Origin: Pilasporangium apinafurcum
Taxonomy: Eukaryota > Oomycota > Peronosporomycetes > Pythiales > Pythiaceae
Direction: 5' to 3'
Length of the DNA: 42,288 nucleotides
Assembly: GCA_001600495.1 (NCBI GenBank)
Contig: BCKE01000011.1
Location: forward strand, 294,950-337,237
The position numbers and the translations under genes were made by a program. Below are positions 1 through 10,000 of the stretch, in pieces (position 1 is the first letter of the stretch; the number at the start of each line of letters is the position of its first letter). The notes under the pieces are model-generated. The model had not been told where the DNA came from, searched no databases, and worked only from the letters and a program-made list of their open reading frames with translations.

Positions 1-201
1 ACTTATGGCGCACTCTCTAAATTTATATATTGCTCTAGTGCCGTGAATATTGTGAGTTAGTGTTTCAAAGTTTGTCACCAGTATTCAAGCATTTTATATT
101 ATATATACACCAAGTTTCAGCCTCTAAGTTTTAGAATTCAAAAAGTTATTCCAGAAAATAACGTTTTTTTTCGTGTCCAGTTATTTATGGCGCGCACTGT
201 A
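1..201 (-). mobile_element. Possible Tc1/mariner-type transposon end (partial, extends left of window)
   Basis: Read on the minus strand from position 201, the sequence begins TACAGTGCGCGCCATAAAT. A TA followed by CAGTG is typical of Tc1/mariner terminal repeats. A related copy (revcomp GAGAGTGCGCCATAAGT) lies at about 1-17 in the same orientation, roughly 185 bp inside. That is reminiscent of IR/DR-type elements, which carry an outer and an inner direct repeat at each end. No transposase is visible, so this is either the edge of a longer element or a solo terminal repeat. The AT-rich stretch between the repeats has no coding potential I can support. Confidence 0.4.
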
Positions 202-393
202 CAAGAGGGGAATAAAGGTTATTCTGATTCTTCATTAAGTTCGTAATGTATTTTATTGAACCTAAGTGACTTCCAAACTCGAAGGTGTTCCACATGGTGT
301 TCCACATTTTTTTATTATTTTTACCCAATCACCATCACGAGAGTTCTTATGACCACGCCAACCAACAAAACGAAAAGTGCTGCTCCAATCCAT

Positions 394-409
394 TCACTTG
401 ATCCATCCG
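394..409 (+). promoter_or_regulatory. Candidate Inr-like start region of the UTP4 gene
   Basis: TCACTTGATCCATCCG resembles the oomycete initiator core (TCAYTYY...). It lies 85 bp before the ATG at 479. If transcription starts here, the small ATG-started frame at 349-453 is not in the mRNA. The match to the 3' (FPR) half is poor, so this is tentative. Confidence 0.25.
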
Positions 410-478
410 TTCGTTCAGGAGCAGGAAGTCTATCAAGCGTCTCTCTTGTGTGAACCTTCCAGCCAAGAAAGCGGGACG

Positions 479-2698
479 ATGCGTACGACCACCTCTGTCA
501 ATGGCGTCTCGCCTAGCAGCCGCAAGCGCAAAGCCAGCGTTGATGACGAGAAATCCGCCACTACTGCCAGCACCACCAATAATTCTGTGCAACTAAAGGT
601 GCATCGGTGTCGGTTCGTAGACTGGATGCCACACGCCATTCACACGCTCTGTTTCCATCCACGTGGCCATCAACTCGCAGTCGCACGTGCAAATGGTGAC
701 GTGGAGATCTGGCAGGTCAATCGCAAGTGGCACCTGCGGTTTGTAATTCCTGGATCCATTCATAGCAAGATCTCAGCTATGTGCTGGTCAACTAGCAACC
801 GATTGTTTGTTGCGTCTTTTGATGGAACGTTATGGGAGATGGATTTTCAGTTACTGCGTAAGAAGAATGTGACCGATTCCAACGGCGGGCCGATCTGGTG
901 CATGGTGATCAACGAACAAACGGAAACATTGGCGGTGGGTTGTGAAGACGGCCGCATTCGATTGTTCGCTTACAGAGATGACGACTCAATTTACTTCCAG
1001 AAGGGGTTCGTGACAACGGGCAAGCGCATAGTGTCGCTCTCGTGGCACTCCGAGAGCCACAAGATGTTTTCAGGGAGTGAAGATGGCGTGATTCATTGCT
1101 GGAACGCTGTGACTGGCCGGAACGACGCACGCATCACACTCGAGAACGTCGCGAAGCAGAAACCTGTTGTCTGGTCGCTACTAGTGCTAAATGATCTCAC
1201 GGTTGTCAGTGGTGATTCGCATGGGAATCTCAGCTTTTGGAATGGCCATACAGGTACATTGACGCAAAAATTCTCGCATTTGACCGCCGATATCCTCGCA
1301 TTGACTGTTGACACGACAAACTCTGTGCTCTTCGCCTCGGGTGTGGATAATCAAGTCGTCGAGTTTCGACGCGTTGTGGGCCATGAAAACAGTTGGGCGT
1401 ATGCCTACAGTCACCGCGCGCACAGTCACGACGTGCGTGCATTGGCGCTGTCGTCTCATCCTAAGCATCCAGTGCTCGTGTCTGGTGGAATTGACACACA
1501 ATTAGTGTGGTATCATGCTGAGAGCTTCAACGTCCACCGTCCGTCCAAGATCGCATCGATGCCGTACCGTCACACCATTGCACTTGCCAGTGAAAAGCGC
1601 TTGTTGCTCGTCCAGAAATCCAATGCACTGAATCTGTGGCGATTGACGCGTTCTGCTGGTAATAATAGCAGTAGCAATGCAGCAGCTCATCAACAATTGC
1701 TCGTGGAACTTAACATTGGTGATGCGTACAATATCGCGTGCTCCGCGTTGGCGCCGAATGGCAACTATGTGGCGTGTTCGACTTCAGCAGAACTGAAACT
1801 TTTCGCGTTGGATGCCTCGCTGGGCTTCCAACCTCGAAAATTATCACTTCCGAGAGGTGTAGCGTCCGATTCGGCACGAGTATTGGCGTTCTCACCAGAT
1901 TCAACGCGCCTCATCATTGCCTCGGCGTCGCATCACATCTGTGTGCTGGATTTAACGCAGATGGAAGTACTCAAGACATTCAAGATTACTCCACCCAAGC
2001 GCAGCAATCCTGAGTTTAACGAAGAAGATGAAGCCAATTCATCTGTTTCCCCTATCGTATCGCTGAGTGTGTCATTGGATGGCCAGTGGCTTGGCACAGG
2101 TGATGCTGTGAACAATATCGCAATCTACAATCTCGACTCTATGCAATTCTACTGCCATCTACCTCGACCAGCAGAGATGCACACCAGCATGGGCTTCAAC
2201 CCGTCGGGCAAATATTTGGTTGTAACGTTGGTGTCGAACAGTTTTGTCTGCTACGATGTCGAGAAGAAAGGCTTGTCCGAATGGTACCGACAACACCACG
2301 AGCATTTCCCCAATTCCCTTGTCGAGGGCAGAAACGTGAAAGGCATGACGTTTGACCCCGCCAACCCAGATTACCTCTATCTCTATTCGCAGTCTAGTCT
2401 CTACCAAATCAATATGGAGGATTTATCCGTTAAATCCTCCAAGACTAAGAACACATCGAAGAAAGCCCGACGTGGGCGTGCACAAAGTATCGGAACCGAG
2501 TCAGATGGTAAGACCGCCACCGAGGAAGATGTACGCGAGCAGCTCGACGATGGTTTTTGCCGAGTTATCAACCGCTACCGACCGCTGTCGTTTGTTGAAT
2601 TTGTGGATGAGAGTGAGTTGATTGTCGTTGAAACGCCGTGGTTAAAGGTGCTGAGTCGATTGCCAGGCGCATTGCATCGTCACAAATATGGCAAATAA
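479..2698 (+). CDS. UTP4: UTP4/Cirhin-type WD40 protein (small-subunit processome)
   Basis: The 739-residue protein has a basic, serine-rich N-terminus (RKRKAS) followed by WD40 repeats over nearly its whole length. The first repeat, beginning VHRCRFVDWMP and continuing with LAVARANGDVEIW, resembles UTP4/Cirhin, a component of the t-UTP/UtpA complex that binds nascent pre-rRNA in the nucleolus and is needed for 18S rRNA maturation. Later blades such as LSWHSESHKMFSGSEDGVI and VVSGDSHGNLSFW fit two tandem beta-propellers. Yeast and human UTP4 are about 690-780 residues, so the length fits. The frame stays open back to about 377, but only with a GTG; the first in-frame ATG is at 479. The gene is intronless and ends 44 bp from the convergent kinesin, so the 3' UTRs must overlap. 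Family assignment is by recognition, not alignment. Confidence 0.85.
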   Translation: MRTTTSVNGVSPSSRKRKASVDDEKSATTASTTNNSVQLKVHRCRFVDWMPHAIHTLCFHPRGHQLAVARANGDVEIWQVNRKWHLRFVIPGSIHSKISAMCWSTSNRLFVASFDGTLWEMDFQLLRKKNVTDSNGGPIWCMVINEQTETLAVGCEDGRIRLFAYRDDDSIYFQKGFVTTGKRIVSLSWHSESHKMFSGSEDGVIHCWNAVTGRNDARITLENVAKQKPVVWSLLVLNDLTVVSGDSHGNLSFWNGHTGTLTQKFSHLTADILALTVDTTNSVLFASGVDNQVVEFRRVVGHENSWAYAYSHRAHSHDVRALALSSHPKHPVLVSGGIDTQLVWYHAESFNVHRPSKIASMPYRHTIALASEKRLLLVQKSNALNLWRLTRSAGNNSSSNAAAHQQLLVELNIGDAYNIACSALAPNGNYVACSTSAELKLFALDASLGFQPRKLSLPRGVASDSARVLAFSPDSTRLIIASASHHICVLDLTQMEVLKTFKITPPKRSNPEFNEEDEANSSVSPIVSLSVSLDGQWLGTGDAVNNIAIYNLDSMQFYCHLPRPAEMHTSMGFNPSGKYLVVTLVSNSFVCYDVEKKGLSEWYRQHHEHFPNSLVEGRNVKGMTFDPANPDYLYLYSQSSLYQINMEDLSVKSSKTKNTSKKARRGRAQSIGTESDGKTATEEDVREQLDDGFCRVINRYRPLSFVEFVDESELIVVETPWLKVLSRLPGALHRHKYGK

Positions 2699-2742
2699 AT
2701 AGATTTTTGTGTTTGGTTATGTGCTACATGGCTTTGTTACTG

Positions 2743-5730
2743 TCAGTCTGAGTCTCCATTTGGATCGCTCCTCCCAACAATCTGTACTTTTCTCTGTGAG
2801 AGATCCTGCCACTGCTTGTCTCCGTATTCATATTGACAGCAATGCAGCTTCCGTTTTCCATCGTAGCCAACAATCGTGCAAGGATACCAGCAATCGTATC
2901 TAACCAACAAGCAAGTGAGTGCGAGTGCATGAAGACTCCCCAATAATGCGAATCCTGTTGTTAGTCTTACCTAAATTTGTAGACGGTCAACATCAAGCCA
3001 ATGTCGCGTACGGAATTTGTCACCACATTCAGGGTCTTGTTTATCTCATTAGTGTTGCTTGTCTGCTGATTCTGGCTCGGATGGTTGTTGGCATTGTTGC
3101 CAGTTGTGATGTGGCTGCTATTAGTTGATGGCGGTAAGTTGTTGCGTTTCTCAAGCGGTAGCTGCTTTCGATTGTTGAACGAGTATGGGGACGTGGCGTG
3201 AAGCTTTTTGAGTGCTTTAACACTCTTGTGGCCCTGGTGGAGAATCGGAATGGGTGGTGTCGCATTTCCATCTGCATCAGTTTGATTGTTGGGAGTGTTA
3301 AGATCATTGAATAGCCGTGAAGAAGGAGAACGCTGCTTTCCAGCCTCAACTACGCCCCGATGCGGTCCTACGGTAGGTGCTGCTTTGGCAGACTCACCTG
3401 TTGAACTGGAACCACTCGCCATATCTCGGAGACTTCTTCGCTTACCCAATGATCGCGCCTGCAATGGTGTACGTGGTTTCAGTGCGAGGTCTTGGAGATA
3501 GGGACTGGGTCGTCTATCGGCTGATGACGATGCGCGTTTAAGTGGTGGTGGACCAATTACTGGATGAGGAGAACTATCGGAAGCAATAGTGTTGTGCGGC
3601 TGACCGTGGCTGGAATGCTGATTTGTCTCTTCGGATGGGTTTGATTTAGTTGCTGAACTAGTTGAGACAATGCCGTCCTGTGGTGTATTGCTATGCTGGT
3701 TTTGATGCTCGCTGGATTGGGCTGACGATTGCCGTGCCATCATCTCCATCTCTCGATCGATACATTCATCCAACTCTGCATCGCTATGAAAATCAATGAT
3801 GCGGCCACAGATTGGACAGTGCTCCTCGTTGTTACTCGCTTTGTTGCCGTTTCCGGTCCGAGTCATTCGGTCCTCATCTGTTTCGCCATGGTGTCTTGCC
3901 GAGTGTTGTGCGATTCGGTCCAATTGCCGCTCCAGTTCTCGCCGTTCCGATTGAATTTCATGCAAAACCCGCTCCTGCTCCTTTCCCACACCATCCAACA
4001 CCGTCCCACCAGTCATGTCGCTCTCTTCATCCATAAACGCCCCTTTCGGCTTGTTACGAGGTGGAGAATCCATGCTGATCAGATCCAAGCGCAATTTGTT
4101 CAACTGCAGCGTCACCGGACCAGCAGCAATGGGCTCTTGAGTCAAATGGGTTGTAGGAGTTGGCTTCACAACATTCAATGTCGAATTGTCTGCAGTTCCA
4201 TTCACTGTGATGCTTGGCTCTGTTATTACCGCCGCGTTGTTGTTCGTTTTAGCTGCCCGCTGTTTCAACTTCTTGTTTTCCTGAATGAGTACGGCATTCT
4301 CCGTCGTCAGTCGAGCGACTTGCTTTTCCAATTCCGCAATCCGCTGATGAGTATCAGTCTGCTTGAGTAGCAACTTCAATCTCGCAATCTCCCGTTGTGC
4401 TTGGGCCAGGAGGATCGCGTCGTCCACCAACTCGTTCACTTTTACACGTACCATTACAGATTTCGCACGATCAGCGAACTGCAGCGTCGAGATCGTCTCC
4501 TCTAACGAAGCCATTGCCGGTGAAATGGTCGCAATGACCACCGTGCGTGTGTTGCCACCAAGACTGTCCTGCAATAGGCGCGTCAACTTTGAATCTCGAT
4601 ATGGAATATGCGTCCGTTTCGGGTTTGTGAGCGCTGAGATGACGTTGCCCAATGCTGACAAGCTCTGGTTGATGCTCGTGAGCTCCTTGCAACGATCGAC
4701 GCCCATCATGGCAGGGTCAGTGCCCCATTTCTCTGAGCCAGCCAAGTCCACCAAGCTCAACTTGGCACGACGAATGATCGTTGTGGCGCCTTCTAACCCA
4801 CGCGATTCGACCTCGGTCGAGAGCTGTAGCAGCGCGTGGCTGCGACTGCTTCTCTCGTTGTACTCAGTCGCGCGAATTGTTCGATTTTTGTTGCCGAGTT
4901 TCAAGAGTTTCATCGTTTCCTCGAGGTTGGTGACACGAAATTCAGACAGTCCGCTCACAAAGACGTGCTTGGCGTTACCTTTGATCATCTCACGCACCGG
5001 GAGTGGCTCCTTCATGCGCTGCTTATTGGCCTGCAGGAGATCGAAGACGTCATTATTGTAAATTTGCATGTACGAACAATGCACGACACCCGAGGCGCCG
5101 TGGAGACTGATCGATCGAAGTTCCTCGAAGAGACTCTCGATCGCACGCGGAATGACCCCCCACTGAGCAGAGGAAGCTGTGATAGTTGTTGAATCATTAG
5201 ATGTAGAGGAAGCAAAATACTTTTCCACATCCTTGCCGCTTTGATAGACAAAGATGCCACGAAAAGAATATCACGACAAAGGCAAGATGATTAAAAACTC
5301 AAAATATGAAGCTGCTTACAGCATGGTGTGCGTCTTTCCAGTGCCGGTTTGGCCGTAGGCAAACATCGTGCAATTAAACCCCTGTGCGACCTGCTGTACC
5401 GAATCCTGAAGGTATTCAAATACCTCCTGTTGAGTAGAAAGTTCACTGAAGACGCGGTCATACGTGCACCGCAGTTCACGGTCAATCTCGCGCTCATTTT
5501 TTCGTTTGCAGACGTAGATTTGACCATTTGTATCGTTGACATTCAGCACCTAAAGTGAGATATGAAAGAAAAGGCTGTGAGTATATGTGCGATGTAGATC
5601 GATATAGAGTATAGCAGTCTCGTACGTGCAACGAATCAGCACCTAGCTCTTGTTGTTCTTCCCGCTCGTTCCGCGGTCGGACGCGAACAACGACTCGCAC
5701 ACGCTCTGGTTCACTGGACAATTCATCCAT
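2743..5730 (-). CDS. Kinesin, N-terminal motor, four exons, C-terminal Tudor-like domain
   Basis: Proposed exons are 5730-5626, 5549-5320, 5238-2971 and 2899-2743, separated by GT..AG introns of 76, 81 and 71 bp; the joins keep frame and give 919 residues. The motor domain occupies about 10-373, with P-loop GQTGTGKT (101-108), switch I NERSSRSH (239-246) and switch II DLAGSE (276-281), all intact. A neck with VNELVDD and a coiled coil follow (about 393-440). The next part is long, polar and Ser/Asn/Gln-rich, with a C-x2-C-x6-H-x7-C cluster at 586-604. The final exon completes a Tudor-like fold (about 857-912: VYKFRYDCWY, then YDGKRK and YGDKQWQDLS). It is a plus-end-type N-kinesin by layout, but I cannot assign a subfamily. 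Without the third intron the protein would stop at 2967, cutting the Tudor-like domain in half. The gene converges on UTP4. Confidence 0.85.
2900..2970 (-). other. Third kinesin intron (71 bp), contains the apparent stop
   Basis: On the minus strand the donor reads AG|GTAAGA at 2971/2970 and the acceptor TTGGTTAG|ATACG at 2900/2899. Splicing joins a split arginine codon (AG+A) and keeps frame with an exon running to the TGA at 2743. The unspliced reading stops at the TAA formed by the donor itself, at 2967. Confidence 0.7.
5239..5319 (-). other. Second kinesin intron (81 bp)
   Basis: The donor GTAAGC follows the codons for HTM, and the acceptor ATCAAAG precedes CGGCAAGGATG. Splicing creates the conserved leucine-glycine right after the P-loop helix (THTMLG), which confirms the boundaries. 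Confidence 0.8.
5550..5625 (-). other. First kinesin intron (76 bp)
   Basis: The donor GTACGAG follows the codons for DSLH, and the acceptor CTTTAG precedes GTGCTGAATGTC. The join is in phase 0 and connects the first motor strand (VRVVVRVRPRN) to VLNVNDTNGQ. Confidence 0.75.
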
Positions 5731-6451
5731 AATAGCTATGTCAAAAGATTCCCGTATTCAACAACGACGCACATACATACAATCGTTAAGCGAGCTAATT
5801 TTGGGAGCTCTGGTTTCTCACAGAAATAGCGCTCATATCCTGCCTAGTACTATGAGACGAAAAGCTGGTCTGTCACTCGTTGGTTGCTGCCAACGCCAGA
5901 ATGAAATCTTCGGGATCAATTCATGAATGTGCAGTAGATTGTATTTGGCCATGCATGGAACAAGTAGAGAAGTTTCACGAAATGCTTCTGCATCAGCGTG
6001 CGATCATTTGTAACAGCAAGTCAAGTCTGCAGTGGATATAGAAATACTGGAATCTTGCGTCACATTTCAGCGCAGGAGACATGACTAAAGACAACTTTGA
6101 TGAAGTTTACTCTAGGTTGCTAGAGATGATGATTTGCTGGGAAGGAGAGATCAGCAACGGCATCCTAGCAAATATATGACACCATAACGCTGGTCACTTC
6201 CACTGTTTGGGCTTTAATTGGCTCTGCTGCTCCATCTTTCACTTTATCGAAATGACGCGTGCTTTGCGGGATGGTACCTTATCATGTAGCTCTCTATTGA
6301 GAGATAATGTACATGTGTGTATCATGGTTGTAGTGGGCGGAAATAATCACATAAGCGGATTACGATCGTATCTTTCGACAGACCTATCTCGGCTATGAAC
6401 TGCCAGCATATTCATCCCATTATGCCTCTTCAGCAGAAATATCTACGACTG

Positions 6452-6700
6452 TTGGAAGAACGGCCAAACCGACGCTCAAAAGCTTCAAGACCGCATTGTG
6501 CCAGAAGAAAGCATGGGCGAGCTGCATATAGATATAGGTGAATCCATCCCATTCGACGCTGTAGCAGATGTACGCGCGCATAGCCAAAGATCGCTCTTGC
6601 GGATAGATCGACCAGCGTCCAAGTCCCTTTGATCATTGCCATGGAAAGTTTCACATTAGATAGGACGCGGGTGCTGTTGCCAATCCCAATCGGAAGAAAA
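6452..6700 (-). pseudogene. Possible frameshifted relic of a polytopic membrane protein
   Basis: On the minus strand one frame reads coherently for about 45 residues (STRVLSNVKLSMAMIKGTW, then LVDLSARAIFGYARVHLL). A second frame then continues sensibly (VEWDGFTYIYMQLAHAFF, then AVLKLLSVGLAVLPTVVD). The hydrophobic, protein-like character switching frame in the middle suggests a gene fragment broken by a frameshift. I do not recognise the family, and there is no intact start or stop structure. Confidence 0.3.
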
Positions 6701-6921
6701 AAGAAGCCTTAGAATGTTGCTCTTTATGCAATCATTCCATTTAAATTCACTAGTCGCACCAAATTAATTACCCATTACCCTACAAGAATTGGAACCCTCT
6801 CAAATTTGGTGAATGACAAGTATCAGTTTTGAAGTAACCTTCACTCATGTCCACATAATTCTGTACAATTTCAACAACAACGGTACTTGAATTCAAGTTG
6901 CTGGGTTATTGGATACCTTTG

Positions 6922-6940
6922 TCATTCATTTCCAGATTTG
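6922..6940 (+). promoter_or_regulatory. Initiator (Inr/FPR-like) of ABCC gene 1
   Basis: TCATTTCCAGATTTG (6926-6940) matches the oomycete core-promoter pattern TCAYTYY followed by an ATTT-type FPR. It lies 106 bp before the ATG. Comparable 16-17 bp sites lie 33-111 bp before all seven ABCC genes of this window. Confidence 0.5.
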
Positions 6941-7031
6941 ACGTCTAAATCCCATAGGCTACTCGTTTGGCATCCTGAAGAAGAGCATTGAGCTAGTTCA
7001 GCAGAGCATTTTTGATGGAGAACGTAGAGAA

Positions 7032-10000
7032 ATGGATACTCGATACGAAACATTCCCATCCACACCAAATGCACTCAACGCCTGTCTTGACGCCAAATCT
7101 ACCAAATCTCGGAACCTACAAGCACTAGATACTGACCACCATCCATCAGATCAAGAACAATGTTTCTTCAGCAGTCAACCAAATCCGTTGGCTACAGTAT
7201 CGCTTCTATCGGTGGTCGTGACACAATGGATTCAGCCGCTGATCGTGCTTGGTGCCAAGAAGATCTTGAACAAAGAAGACATTTGGCCCGTGTGTCCTCA
7301 AGATTCTTGCCAGGCGTTAGAAGCTCGATTCCTGCAGCATTACGATCCGCACGCAGATCCCTCTACGCCATTTGGGTTGTCGCGCGTGGCGACTGCGTTC
7401 GCCAAGACCTTCCGACGTGAGCTTGTCGTGATATTTGCCAACTATTTCGTCTACATCTTGGCCATGGCCGTGCAGTCCTACATTGCACAGTCGATCCTGA
7501 ATTTCCTGAATGACCGCCCAAATGTCTTTCATATCGACAACGGTTATGCCTTAGCGGCGATGTTGACGACTGTGTCGATGATATCGACAACCTGTATGAA
7601 CTATGGGTTCTTTGTCTCTTCTCGATTGGGTGTTAACGTGCGCACACTAGTGATGACTATCGTTTACCAGAAATCGCTTCGGCTTTCCTCAACAGCCCGA
7701 CAGCGGTACACGACAGGCGAGATTGTGACGCTCATGAGTGTCGACGCTGAACGAGTATTTACTTCCATGATGCAGGGACCATGGCTGTTTGTTGCCCCCA
7801 CAGCGTTTATCACCTGTGTCATATTGATCGCGTTGCTCTTTGATGTCCTCACTGCGCTCTGTGGCGCTACGGTGCTGGTAGCTATGGTGATGATTTCTTT
7901 GCGTCAATCAAAGCATATCGGGTCGCTACAGCGTGCTCTTTTGAGTGTGGTGGATGAGCGTGTGAGGGTCACAGCAGAAGCGCTTCAAGGGATCCGAGTA
8001 ATGAAATTTTACGGATGGGAGCAAGCCTTGGCGCAACGCGTCGAAAACCTTCGTGAGAAAGAAATGCAATTGTATCGAAAGTTCCATTACCATCAGATCA
8101 CAAATGCCGCCATGTGGTTCCTCACACCAGTGATTATGTCTGGCACGACACTTGGATTCTACGTGGTTACGAATGGGAATGTGACAGTGACCGATGCATT
8201 TACATTGGTGGCAATCGTGAATATCTGTCGAGCAGCGGCATATGTGCTTCCACATGCCGTGACGACACTTTCGCAGGTGCGGATCGCCTACAGTCGCATT
8301 GATGCATACTTAGCGAGTGAAGAGTTGGACGAGAGTCATTTAATTACTCACAAGCATGTAGAGAATGAAGAACGCGGAAATATTCTCATCCGACATGGAC
8401 GATTCGAGTGGTCAGGCGTGTCATCTTCTTCTTTCGGTACTGTGGATGTCTGTCCAAGCGACCAACTGAACGTAAAAATGGACGAATTTTCCTTAAAAAA
8501 CCAGAACGAGGAAGTTGAAACGATCCACAAGGGATTTGCGCTACATGATATTAATCTTGAGATCGCCTCCGGTTCGCTTGTCATGATCGTCGGCACTGTT
8601 GGATCCGGCAAATCTAGCCTTCTCAATGCACTTCTTGGAGAAATGACTCTGGTGTCTGGCGAAGTAACCATCGATGGAAGCATTGCTTATGTGAGCCAGG
8701 AAGCATGGATCCGAAATTCGAGTGTCAAGGAAAATATCCTCTTTGAAGCGGAATTTGATCGCGATCGATACGAAAAGGTAGTGACTGCATCGCAACTAAA
8801 TGAGGATTTGTGCTCTCTACCCAATGGTGACGAAACGGAAATTGGAGAGCGCGGAATCAATCTCAGTGGAGGCCAAAAGGCACGCGTAGCTATTGCAAGA
8901 GCGGTGTACCGTCCTGACTACAATATCTTGATCATGGACGATCCTCTCAGTGCTGTGGATCCGCATGTAGCCCATGCGATCTTCAATGAGTGTGTACTGG
9001 GACTCGCCAAGAACAAGACACGCTTGCTTGTCTTGAACAGCCACTATGATCTATTGACTCACGCTGACAATATCTTGTTTATCGATCACGGTCAAATTGC
9101 TGGTGAAGGCACATACAAGGAAATTATCACGCAGTTTCCTAAACTCCGAACGGAAATCAAGGCAATGAACAAACTGGAAGAGATAGAGCGTGATCAGCCG
9201 GGACAAATAGTGGATTCCAGTGACAAGGTAAATATCATCACTACAAACGCTGATATTGATCAACAAGCACCAAGTGATGACCAGATTCGGCTGGTGCAAG
9301 ATGAAGACCGTGTGAAGGGCCGAGTGAGTGGCCAAATGTACAAGGCTTATTTTACTGCAACTGGTTATAATTGCGTGTTTATCGCGCTTGCAATCCTCGT
9401 AGCATATACAACCAGTCAGGGCGTCTCCATCCTCGTTGATTGGTGGCAAGGCCATTGGGCAAACAACATGCCCAGAAAGGGAGTTGATCCCAGCTATTCC
9501 GGTACATGGTTTGGTGTCTGGTATGCAAGTTTCATAGTACTCTGCGTGATTCTGACGGTAGGTCGTGGACTATTGGTAATGGGTATATGCTTGGAGACAG
9601 CCAAAAGTTTACACAACGAGCTATTTCGTCGCGTTTTGCAGGCGCGGGTGAACCGATACTTTGACGTGACACCCGTGGGAAGAATATTGAATCGATTTTC
9701 GAGTGATTTGGATCAAATGGATTCCGTGTTACTCATCCAGTATCAGACACTGTTTCAGAATTTTAGTGTCTGTGCAGGAAGTTTGGTGATCTGCACGACG
9801 GCTTCAGTCTGGATCGGTCTGTCCTATATCCCGATGATTCTGGCATTTTTAACTACCGCCTACTATTACAAAAAGACATCGAGAGAAGTCAAGCGACTGG
9901 AGGGCATTACTCGGACACCAATATTTAATCTGTTTGAAGAAACATTAACTGGACTGTCGACGATTCGCGCATTTAAGATGCAAAACGCGTTTGTGCAACG

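Larger units (their letters stand above)
5731..7031. other. 1.3 kb intergenic region between kinesin and ABCC gene 1
   Basis: This must hold the promoters of the kinesin (leftward) and of ABCC gene 1 (rightward). No intact gene is visible. It contains a decayed coding relic (about 6452-6700, minus), one CACTCATG at 6842-6849 and an initiator-like site near 6922-6940. The rest shows nothing I can interpret. Confidence 0.5.

Noticed and set aside
256-453. Small open frame upstream of UTP4
   Set aside because: It starts with TTG; its only useful ATG is at 349. It has no protein-like features and probably lies upstream of the transcription start.
377-478. N-terminal extension of UTP4
   Set aside because: It would need a GTG start. 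The first in-frame ATG is at 479.
2967-2969. TAA at 2967 as the real stop of the kinesin
   Set aside because: The stop is formed by a strong splice donor (AG|GTAAGA). Splicing 71 bp to the next AG keeps frame and completes a domain cut in half by this stop.
4363-5192. Long antisense open frames opposite the kinesin, and similar frames opposite the ABCC genes
   Set aside because: They overlap well-supported coding sequence and recur wherever the ABCC genes share sequence, as expected of antisense shadows.
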